Made by a program: the position numbers and the translations under genes. A stretch of DNA of 64,000 bases. It comes from Cristatella mucedo (lineage: Eukaryota; Bryozoa; Phylactolaemata; Cristatellidae). Shown here one piece after another: positions 55,675-64,000 of this stretch; the first letter of the stretch is position 1, and the number at the start of each line of letters is the position of its first letter. The notes beneath the pieces were generated by a model, which was not told the origin of the DNA, made no database searches, and saw only the letters and a program-made list of their open reading frames with translations. Location of the stretch: NCBI GenBank assembly GCA_009760855.2, contig WPIO01000008.1:1331001-1395000 (forward strand), written 5' to 3'.

Positions 55675-55865
55675 TGGTTGAAGTTGACGATGCGAAGCCT
55701 GACCTCGCTGGGGGTGCGCGTATTCCAGTGCGCCGTGTACGTCTTACTGAGCATCATGACGGGCAGAAATACCGACGGTCTTACACCTCTCAGCTGCACT
55801 CCCGCGTTCGGAAACTCGTCCCGGAACACGGTGAGCCACTGACTTCCGGGTGCGTAGAACCACAC
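55675..55865 (-). CDS. Partial CEMIP-like paralogue, exon 19 equivalent
   Basis: This 191-base exon has the same length and phases as exon 19 of the main gene, with an intact acceptor (TCCCAG) and donor (GTGAGT). It encodes PVMMLSKTYTAHWNT and IVNFNQ with scattered substitutions and no stop. It follows 57164-57273 in transcription order. I found no counterpart of exons 20 or 21 to its left. It may be part of a truncated gene copy or of one with distant exons. Confidence 0.8.
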
Positions 55866-56219
55866 CTGGGACGCAAATGTAACAGAGCTCCTCGTGTTGG
55901 CCAGCTCCGCCAAACTTTGCCAACGTTGCGAGCCCGACGACGGCGGCGGGCACTAGCGGTGGCGCTGGCGTCGGCAGCGGCGCTTGCAGTTAAAGGTCTC
56001 AGTTCATAACTGAGCTATCCAATAGATCCATCAGATTAAGCGAATTATGTCATAAAACAAAGCCTGCGCCTAGGCAACCCTTGAGTTCGGAGGCAACATC
56101 GATGCTCGAGCAAGCAGCGAAATGCTCGACATCGCCTGCGGCGGCCATTTTTCTGGCGTTTGACACAGTATAGGACAATATGTATATTATAGTTGCTTAT
56201 GTCGCATTGTAGTTGCTTA

Positions 56220-56260
56220 AATAAATAAATAAATAAATATATATATAAATATATAAATAA

Positions 56261-56296
<36 letters not shown>
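56220..56296. repeat. (AAAT)n/(TA)n tract
   Basis: About 75 bases of AAATA and TA repeats between the paralogous exons 18 and 19. Confidence 0.92.
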
Positions 56297-56297
<1 letters not shown>

Positions 56298-56299
56298 GC

Positions 56300-57163
56300 G
56301 GAACTCGGCAATGGTTTCTGGGATTGTTGTATCCTGAACGCATACACAACAATTTAGTTGGCTTTGGTGATGCCATTTTGTGACTAGATATTTAATCCGC
56401 TAGCTCCCTGCCTAGACACGGAGCAATGACAGTGCTTATTCCGTACAATATAGAGCCAGACAAGCACGCGGAAGAGCTTCTAAGGTATCGCGGAAGATGT
56501 TGATCGCCGCTCTGCCACCATCCGCATGCCTGCGTGCAACGGAGCTGCGTCCTGACCCCGACCTTTTCGAAAAAACTACGCTAATTCGATACGCTAATCC
56601 ATCCGTTCGACATTTAGCCACGACGTTTAGCAGCAGCAGCAGCAGCGGACGATGCGCTTGCAGGAAAGACTGTAACTATCCGAGCAGCTTTACGCATTCG
56701 TAAGAACGCGACGAATTACCGCAATTCACAGCATCCACTTTAACTAGGCGGAAATATACGGAAAGCGGCTCGGAGTTCAAATTTTGAGTGAATAATCTAG
56801 TGCAGGGTTGTATTAATGTACCGAATGAATTATAAGCCGTCGCGCTAGCGTGCTCTCGTCGCAAACGGCCTGCCGCCAAGTCGCACGTCACAGCCACAAT
56901 CCGCTGCCGCAATTCCCTGCATTAAGTCACTAAAATTTTACCACAAGTGAAGCGAAGCTTCGGCTCGATATGCATATTACGTTCGCATGGCATGTTACTG
57001 CGTACTACGCTCTCGTTAAGGGGCGCCAGCAAAATAATTGTTTCGCGCCATTACGCGCCATTTCGCGCCATTACGCTCACGCGAAATACACTGCAGTGCG
57101 TTTCGGTATCGGCCGGGGCCGTAGCGATTGGCAGATTGCACGACGGCGTGCGCACGAACGCAC
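56300..57163. other. Intron between paralogue exons 18 and 19, right part
   Basis: Near 57041-57075 a short tandem repeat of CGCGCCATTA or CGCGCCATTT occurs; otherwise nothing. Confidence 0.5.
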
Positions 57164-57273
57164 CATGGCGTTCTTTCCGGAGCAGACCACAGCATTCCAC
57201 TCCGCTTTTGACTGGCATCCCGCGTGCTGCGTGAGGGTATTCTCCGGTCTCATGACGTAGCTGTTTTTAATGC
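57164..57273 (-). CDS. Partial CEMIP-like paralogue, exon 18 equivalent
   Basis: A 110-base exon, the same length as exon 18 of the main gene, encoding NSYVMRPENTLTQHAGCQ and AVVCSGKNAM. The acceptor is CTGCAG and the donor a normal GT (GTGCGT), unlike the GC donor in the main gene. The frame is intact. No exon 17 equivalent is visible upstream within 4.4 kb, so the 5' part of this copy is probably missing. Confidence 0.8.
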
Positions 57274-57479
57274 CTGCAGAGGTACACGTGCAGCTGAATG
57301 CTCTCATTCACTGCGGAGCAACGTATTAACATGGGCGAGGCAGCACGGCGCGCGAGAGTGGGATAGCTGCGGCCGGTGAGCCGTACGCGTGAATTTCTTA
57401 AAACCAGGACGTGCGAAATGGCGCAGAGCCGCTCGAACGAAACTGGATGCAATACAAACACAATTAATACTAGTAATAA

Positions 57480-57695
57480 TAAATTTAATATAGCGCTCTC
57501 AGAGATTTCAATTTATTTCTAGACACTTTAAATTTGCTGCCAAGGAAGCACGATCGAATGGTTAGTGGTAGAATGCTCAGTGATTGCAAGCATAACATGG
57601 TTAGGTGTGACAAGCACAGGGTCAGGTCAGCATGCAAATATGGTTAGTGGCAGCATGCACAGTGTCAGTACGCATAAGCACGTAAAGGACGAATC
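57480..57695 (-). mobile_element. LINE A 3' fragment interrupted by LINE B
   Basis: LINE A 3' UTR from its AAT-rich tail to GGACGAATCAC, where a LINE B end starts. Confidence 0.8.
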
Positions 57696-57697
57696 AC

Positions 57698-58215
57698 GTG
57701 TAATGTAATGTATGTAATGTATCTCCGTCAGTAACTCCACAAAGTCATAAAGACCATGTGGGTGTTACGCAGGAGAGTTTTGTATAGCGCACTCACAGCC
57801 TAAGCGGCTTTCGGTACGCATTCGGTAGCCAACAGACTTCGTCTCACGAAACAAAGAGAAAGTGGGAAGCATAGCAGAGTCAGGAGAGCAGTTTGTGTAG
57901 TGATCAGCATGGAAGTAGCAGCTCAGGACCGCTGAAAAGAATGAGCCATGGTCGGCAGCAGAAGAGCAGTCGTCGTTGCGTAAGAATTGTGGAAGCAAGT
58001 TCCACAGTCTAGTACCTACAGAGCTAAAGCTTCTGTCGCCAACGGTATTTAAGAAGAGGAATGGAACAGCTAATATATTGTCCACACATGACCTGAGGGT
58101 GCGAAAAGGTTGAAACTGGTGCACCAGTTCAGCATGGTACGAAGAAGCCAAGCCGTGGCGGGCCGCGTGGTTCGGCGTCAGAACTTTGCTCGGTATCCGT
58201 TGCTCAACCGCCATA
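57698..58215 (-). mobile_element. LINE B 3' fragment
   Basis: C-terminal ORF part (VEQRIPSKVLTPNHAARHGL, RLWNLLPQFLRND) and the 3' end with repeated TGTAA on the plus strand at 57698. Confidence 0.9.
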
Positions 58216-60049
58216 GATAGTCACAGCGAAGAAAGCAGCGGAATACCCGAAGGCATCGCGAAGTAATCAGGTAAAGGTTAACACCGCGATAGGAGTCTCT
58301 CTCTCCCCCCCCCCCCGAGGCCGCCCTCTAGCGCGGGGAGGAATAGAGCAACTTGGGGACGGCTGCGGCACAAGGAAGCCGTCGGGCGGGCGGCAGCTGC
58401 GGCGTCGATGTCGCGGCTATGAGCGAACCCCATGAATAGCCGGTTAAAGCCGAGAGCCGGCGACAGCTCACACCCCGGGTGTCGAATGCAGTCGCCCAGG
58501 CGGTGTGCATCAGACCTGAGCAGCAAAACGGACGAGCTTAGTAGGTGGTAGTAGGCTACGTACTTTAGTAGTTTTGCGTCGTTCGACGAATTCTCTAGGC
58601 TGCTTACGTTGTATCCCGACCTGTCATGCTTTGTGGGGGTTGGGGGATGGTGGACTGGCCGGATGTGCTGCCGACGAAGCTGCGGCTGCGCAAGCAAGCA
58701 ACCCGCTCGCGCGCGGCGTCTCTTTCCTTTGCGCAGAGTGGGCGCAATCGCCACTGGCCCGTCGGATGGAAGGCGAAAATGCAAGGATGCAGATTCAAGA
58801 GCGGCCTGCAGCCGGCAACCTTTTCCTGCCGCTAGGCAGCCGGCCAGCTGCTGCCGCTTCGGCAGTATGCGTACATACGCCGCCTGCCGAGTCCTCTGCC
58901 GGTCCCCGGTCGAGCGTTCGAGGCAGAGCTGGAGAAGCAGGCGAGGTGCCGCAGGCGAGGTGCGAGCAAATGTTGCAGAACGACGAGCTGCCGCCGCCGC
59001 TGCTGATTGGGCTCTTACGGGTGCACGAGATGCGCTCGCGAAAAAGCTGGCGAAGCGCCTGAGGAGCCGTCTTCGGCATCTCCACGGCGGCGGCGGCTGC
59101 AGCTGCGGCCGTGCTGCCGGCAGCAGCTGGCCAGCCCGTGGCGGCGGCGGCGGCGCAGCAATAGGCATAGCATAGATGCTGCACTCCAGCTTTCGAGCGC
59201 CGGCTCTGTCGGTTAGCTTGTGGCTCGAGAAACCCATAGCTCCGGCGGCGTTAGCTTCTCCGAGTCTGCTGATGAGCAAATAATAAAAAGAGACTTTGCT
59301 CGTGAGCTGCTGCACCTTTTCAACGAGTCCAGCTGGCTGCGAAGTTTTGTTCGGGGAGCTTTTAGTATGAACGAACGCGATTGGTCCTGCCAGGCTGTCT
59401 TGGTGGGCTCGCCCGGCGCCGCCGCTCCCGCCGTCTTGCTCATCCAATGGCAAGGCAGACCGTGATGCTGAAAGCAAGAGGGCTGAGAATGAGCGACGAC
59501 TGCTACAATTTCGGCAGTTTCCAAAGCACGTGGCCCAGCTTTTCCGATGTCCACGAAGGCTGGCTGGCCTGCGGCTGCATCACGTCTTTCCTCGCACAGC
59601 ATTGTCTGTTAAGAAGCAGTGGAAACGCTTGCGTTTTCTCGCCAGGTCAGGGTCGTCAGTAAGACAACGAAACAGCTTGGTAAAATATCACGATCCCTGG
59701 GCGGTCTACTGTTGGTAGGCTGCGGGGAATCCGATTGGTCAATATTAGCCTCAAGCTCTTCTTGAGTTGCTTTGCCCTTTGGCGTGAGAGTGCTTTTGGG
59801 GATTGGTGAGATTTTGGAGGGGACTAACTTAAGCTTAATATTAATGAGGTTCAAGTCATCTCGACCAAATTCCTTTGATCATCATGGTGATCTTTGCTGA
59901 TTTAGCTCCGATCCTTTAGATGTTCTTGGGAGTTATAGAGATGGTCGTAAACAAGTTGGGTGGTGTTAATGCAGGTCGAATTCGAGGTAACGGGGGGGGG
60001 GATAAAAGACACACAACCACTCTCAGCTGCAGCTGCTGCTGGAGAGCAT
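58216..60049. other. GC-rich stretch, no gene assigned
   Basis: Long ORFs on both strands reflect composition. One plus-strand ORF (59220-59465) with ESADEQIIKRDFARELLHLF has a normal protein-like composition and may be an exon, but no family is recognised. Confidence 0.4.
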
Positions 60050-60215
60050 TGAGCTGCATGCGGTGGATGTGCTGCCTGCTGTGATGCCTGGATGTGCTGC
60101 CTGCGTTGGATGTGCTGCCTGGATGTGCTGCCTGTGGTGGATGTGCTGCCTAGATGTGCTGCCTGCGGTGGATGTGCTGCCTGCGGTGGTGTCTGGATGT
60201 GCTGCCTGCGGTGGC
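60050..60215. repeat. Minisatellite, GATGTGCTGCCTG unit
   Basis: About eight imperfect units of GATGTGCTGCCTGCGGTG or its shorter form GATGTGCTGCCTG. Confidence 0.9.
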
Positions 60216-60971
60216 GATTGCAATTAAAGCAAAAGTTCAAAATACTTAACGACTGAATGCAGTCTTCCATGAGTCGTTGCAGATAATGGTGTCGGAAGTG
60301 ACCGAACAATTCTGCAGCCTGACCATTTCAAGAATATCAACGAGGCATAAGCAATAAACAGTAAATTAGAGCGTTCCAAACCCCCCTGTAGTAGGTTCAT
60401 CTGAAGGAGTTTTGAAGCTCCTTCTCTTTCGGTAAAGGAGAGATAGACATAGGTAGACAGATAGTGCGCTTTGTAACGGCTTCCCGCACACTTGTATGCG
60501 CCTACTCTCGCTTCCTGTACACAGGAGCCGAGACACGAAGAAAAGTTAGCGGGCTACAGCAGATGCATTGTGACTATAAAAGCTTAAATTAAAATGAATT
60601 GGCGGTTATAAAACATGCTCGAGGCATCAAAGCTGTATGCTCGCCCATGGACGTGAGAAATTCTTCGAGTCCCCACGAGACTCGCGACTGAAACCTTTGA
60701 AACCACGAGCGATAGTAGGTAGATCGCCCTCTCGAGGATAAAAGACAACCTAAACTTTTCATAGGAGGGTAGCTTCGGGATAACTAGGTAGAACTAGGTA
60801 AGTTCCACCGAGGATGGCCGCGTACTGTCAGCACAGCGGCTGGTCAGTGCTTCTTTTGCTGTCGCATCAATAGCTAGATAGTTTATCATTTATATCGATT
60901 ATCGACAATTTTTATCGATCGCTTATATCGTTGATCGTTATAGTTGATAGTTGATCGTCGTTCAAAGTTCA
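60216..60971. other. Intergenic, nothing recognised
   Basis: No repeat or gene recognised. Confidence 0.5.
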
Positions 60972-61105
60972 CCTCTGCTTTGAAGGCGCGCACTGGTCTT
61001 GGAGAGTACGATCCGGGCGCCATGTTCTTGAAAAGGCTTTCGTCTGGCTTCTCATCGACCATGCGAACAGGCAAACCGTCGACTCGCTGTAGCGACGATC
61101 CTCCC
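60972..61105 (-). CDS. Candidate orphan exon, unrecognised
   Basis: A stop-free segment follows a (CTG)n tract ending in TAG and ends at a GTGAAC donor. It encodes a non-repetitive peptide with YPFLGGSSLQRVDG and NMAPGSYSPRP, balanced in composition and unlike the surrounding noise. It matches no part of CEMIP that I know. It could be an exon of a neighbouring gene, or chance. The acceptor tract is an unusual pure CTG repeat. Confidence 0.35.
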
Positions 61106-61116
61106 AGGAACGGGTA

Positions 61117-61120
61117 GGCT

Positions 61121-61176
<56 letters not shown>
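61117..61176. repeat. (CAG)n microsatellite
   Basis: About 20 CAG units, CTG on the minus strand, directly before the candidate exon at 60972-61105. Confidence 0.95.
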
Positions 61177-61177
<1 letters not shown>

Positions 61178-61577
61178 TTCGCCGAGCAAATGCACGACGA
61201 TTGCATGGCGATGTCAACGATAGTGACTTGAAGAGCGACTCGGAGCCAGACAATGAGGCGAGAGGACAGAGAAGCGAGCAGCCATCGACGTTATTCGTAG
61301 GCCGCCGGAAGGAGCGGGCCGCACCGATCGACTTACTTCACGTCAGGCAGACAGACTCGAGGAGCGGCTCTCGGCCGGAGCGCGGCTAGTTGCTGACAGA
61401 CGAGCAGAGACTCATCATAACGTAGCGAGGTTACGCAGCCAGCGCAAGCTAAAGCGGCAGATACGTACGATACAACGAAAGCGGTACCTTGATACCGCGA
61501 TAGCGATGCCAGCAGCGCGGCTGAATTGCCCGAGGAGGAAGCTCGTCGCGGTCGTTGGTCCGCACGCCACGCCGGCA

Positions 61578-61583
61578 TTTATT
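61578..61583 (-). promoter_or_regulatory. Poly(A) signal of second CEMIP-like gene
   Basis: AATAAA on the minus strand, about 115 bases past the stop at 61697. It suits a short 3' UTR. Confidence 0.55.
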
Positions 61584-61696
61584 ATTTTCAGTGGAAAACT
61601 TGCCCAGCGTTCGGTCGCCGCGCCACGCAGCCGCACCGCTTCCCGCGCTGCTGCTGCTTCGCACACCGCCAGCGGACGCCTCGAGCCCAGCCCAGT

Positions 61697-61880
61697 TCAC
61701 GCGGGAACCATGAGCGCACCGCTTGGCGCCCGTTGGTGCGGTCCGTAGGCGGCTGCTCTGCAGTCGCTCACTCCGCCTCCGCCGCCCGTGTACCTGACGG
61801 TGAGCATCTCGCAGCCTCTCGCGGAGCAGTAGTACCAGCCCTGTCGAGACTCTCGCGCCTGCACCTTGACGAACAGGAGC
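61697..61880 (-). CDS. Second CEMIP-like gene, terminal exon (rest beyond window)
   Basis: A 184-base exon after GCCGCAG encodes LLFVKVQARESRQGWYYCS, GCEML and VSDCRAAAYGP, then stops (TGA 61699-61697). It matches exon 21 of the main gene at nearly every residue, with a shorter Gly loop. Exon 20 and earlier exons would lie to the right; none is recognisable up to 64000, which fits the 10 kb last intron of the main gene. It belongs to a gene copy upstream of the fragments at 55.7-57.3 kb. Confidence 0.82.
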
Positions 61881-61883
61881 CTG

Positions 61884-62483
61884 CGGCGGCGGCAAACAGA
61901 GCGTCTCGGGTGAGTTACGGAGAATCGCCGGTGCGCGAGCCTTGCATTGCCAGCATCTCGCATCGACGTCGACAGATGTCGCGGGATACCGGGGGGGGGG
62001 GGGGGCTCGGCGAGTGTGAGAAACAAAAAAAGGGTTCGCTGATATACTTCCACAAAAGAGCGAAGGCATGTGAGGAGTTGAAATGGCTCTTCTAACGGTC
62101 TGTTATTTTCGCGAAATATTCCGGGGTGTGACGGGTTTAAAAAAAAAGTCACGTAGCTGGTCAGTCAGGTGCGGTTATAAAGAAACGCTATTAGCCGCGA
62201 AATGGATGCTTTGGTGTCTGGATAAAGAAGAATACGCGATGTCATCGTCGGAAGTTGGACTCGGGGCTTTCGAAAAGCAGAGCAGTGAGCACTGAACTCG
62301 CTGCCATCGAGGCCGAATAGCAAATACCTTATTGCAGATAGTAAATAGCTTATTAGAAAATAGCTCGGCTGGGCAAATAGCTTTGCATCCACAAACTGGA
62401 GAAGCGGCTTGAGTGGCGCCATCTGTCGGCGAGATTGTCATCCGTAAGCCATAATAAATGTAAGTAATATAATATATAATTAT
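61884..62483. other. Last intron of the second CEMIP-like gene, nothing recognised
   Basis: Includes a G-run at 61991-62004; no exon 20 equivalent. Confidence 0.5.
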
Positions 62484-62660
62484 TGCAGGTGAGCCGTGAT
62501 GGCACACTATGTAAGGCGGTTGCTTTCACGATCTCGGTCCCGAGGTCTTGGGTTCGAATCCTTCGGTGGGCGATTCTTCATTGCCGCTGCAAGCGGTGGT
62601 GACGGCTGTGAAAGCTCTTCTGTCGCTATACACAAGACGCTGTTGAACCGGCTAGTATTT
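62484..62660 (+). mobile_element. SINE1
   Basis: GGTGAGCCGTGATGGCACAC head, B box GGTTCGAATCC, body, and GAACCGGCTAGTATTTTTTA end. Confidence 0.9.
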
Positions 62661-63261
62661 TTTAATATATATTAATTAATTACATATATTATACATTAAT
62701 GTAACTAAATTTGTAAATTTAATAATGTTTTACATTAAATATAAAAATGTGTGACTAATTGTAAGCAATGCTAAATGCTTCTCTCCCTGCAGTTTCGCTT
62801 CGGCTGGTTTGATACGCCCGGAGAAGCTCCCGGAGAAGCGCGATGACAGCTTTTATTTCTTATTTGCAGGATTAGCTAGCCATCTAGAGAAGCAACGAGA
62901 TGCAGCGCGGCGCACGCAGGCTGACAGCAACCACGACGGGGCAACGCACGCGCTAGGTATCGCCAACTGACTCTCATGGCTGCTGCTGTAGAAGAATTAG
63001 CAGCCCGTCACTTATGCAGCTAGCGGGCCCTCGCGCACAGAGTGCAAGACACGAACTCGACAAGGTTCCGTTATCCCGAGTTATCCCTATGCATAGGGCC
63101 TATGGTGAGAGCGCTAGCTGATCGCTGAGTATATAGCTAAAATAACTCATCAAAACATTGATTGCATCAAAGTGTGAAGGCATGAACATGACGAGTGGAG
63201 GCAAATAAAAGGCAATTTTTGATTTGTGGAGGTAAATGCAAGCTCCAAAAAACATGACCGT
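62661..63261. other. Intron or intergenic, nothing recognised
   Basis: AT-rich at first; no feature seen. Confidence 0.5.
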
Positions 63262-63392
63262 CCTGGTCTCGCCTATGGGTTAAGGTGCTCGCCTCTGATC
63301 GCGGTCATGGGCTCGATCCTTGTGACTTATGTGAAGAGCTTGCATAGAGATACTGCTCTCTCAGGGCGCTATACAAAATAATTTAATTTATT
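63262..63392 (+). mobile_element. SINE2
   Basis: Head GGGTTAAGGTGCTCGCCTCT, B box GGGCTCGATCC, tail GAGCTTGCATAGAGATACTG and CTCAGGGCGCTATACAAAAT. Confidence 0.82.
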
Positions 63393-63589
63393 TTCTTATA
63401 TTTACTGACATTAACAGCTAACGATTACCCTAATGTTATTACTGACATACGTATACTATTTTGGTTGATAGTAGTTATAATAATGCATAGGCACGGCCCT
63501 CCCACAGACGAACACCATCGCTGTCTCTATGCTCTTCGACGTCCTCAAAAGGAATCATTTAATGCTCATTGATGACAGTAATAATTGCC

Positions 63590-63775
63590 ATAAACCCTAC
63601 TTGCATGCTGATCCTGTGCATATCACCCCTAACCATGTTAATCTTGTTGTTTATTGACCATGCTACAACTAACCATTTGAGCGTGCTACCTTTGCAGCAA
63701 ATGTAAAAGTGCCCAGAAAGAGATTGAGTTCTTTGAGGGCGCTTTATCAAATGTATTATTATTATTATTACTATT
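63590..63775 (+). mobile_element. LINE A 3' end
   Basis: LINE A 3' UTR ending in AGTTCTTTGAGGGCGCTTTA and (ATT)n. Confidence 0.8.
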
Positions 63776-63864
63776 ATATCAAAAATTTCAGGACACGGGA
63801 GCACTAAAACGAAAATATACTCGGCCTTGGCAACTCTGTCATGAGCAGGTGAGTGGTCTGAGCT

Positions 63865-64000
63865 TTTTAAATGTCAAGTCACGTTCGTGTCGTCAGGTTC
63901 ACGAGTCAAGTCATGACGTCAGCAGGCCGAAAACTCCAAGCTTGAGGAGCCGAGAGGGACTAGTGACGCGGTCTCCAAAGGAGTCGAAGCACGGTTTAGA
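63865..64000 (-). mobile_element. Diverged LINE A fragment, running out of window
   Basis: Matches the plus-strand view of LINE A at 700-820 (CTTTTTAAATGT onwards, GGTCTCCAAAGGA) with many changes. Confidence 0.5.

Noticed and set aside
58278-59477. Minus-strand ORF of 399 codons
   Set aside because: It lies in GC-rich DNA with several other long ORFs on both strands, has Ala/Arg/Gln-biased composition and no domain signature.

Overview
The window is animal nuclear DNA. It has split genes with GT-AG and some GC-AG introns, two abundant families of 5'-truncated non-LTR retrotransposons, two tRNA-derived SINE families, and many microsatellites and minisatellites. The genome behind it looks like a repeat-rich invertebrate. 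The sequence alone does not fix the phylum.

The main gene occupies the left 27 kb on the minus strand (start codon at 27232, stop at 40). I could follow it through 21 coding exons whose splice phases all agree, giving 3168 bases of CDS and 1055 residues. It encodes a secreted protein of the CEMIP/CEMIP2 (KIAA1199/TMEM2) family: signal peptide, a CBM39 glucan-binding module of the GNBP/beta-1,3-glucan recognition protein type, a Thr-rich linker, a G8 domain, a long right-handed beta-helix (PbH1) region and a short Cys-containing C-terminus. The GG/ILEI domains of the vertebrate proteins are missing. A CBM39 module on a CEMIP-type protein is the most unusual thing here. The CBM39 and G8 exons are all symmetric phase 1-1, as expected if the module was added by exon shuffling.

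Further right on the same strand lie partial paralogues. Two exons equivalent to exons 18 and 19 are at 57164-57273 and 55675-55865. An exon equivalent to the terminal exon 21, with stop and poly(A) signal, is at 61697-61880. Their order shows that at least two more copies, or a rearranged copy, exist.

The middle (about 28-43 kb) is mostly retroelement debris. LINE family A is a CR1/L2-type element ending in an (ATT)n tail. LINE family B is a second CR1/L2-type element ending in repeated ACATT; the fullest copy is at 33360-35545. A block at 37.9-39.7 kb looks like decayed coding sequence that I could not assign.

From 43.9 to 55.1 kb there is a plus-strand duplication. The right copy holds a 360-residue ORF made largely of 7-residue repeats. 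The left copy has only a short, LINE-interrupted relic of it. The last 2.3 kb of the two copies are almost identical, while the adjoining parts have diverged. The rest of the right side is repeats and unassigned sequence. No CRISPR array, bacterial operon, rRNA or functional tRNA gene was seen.
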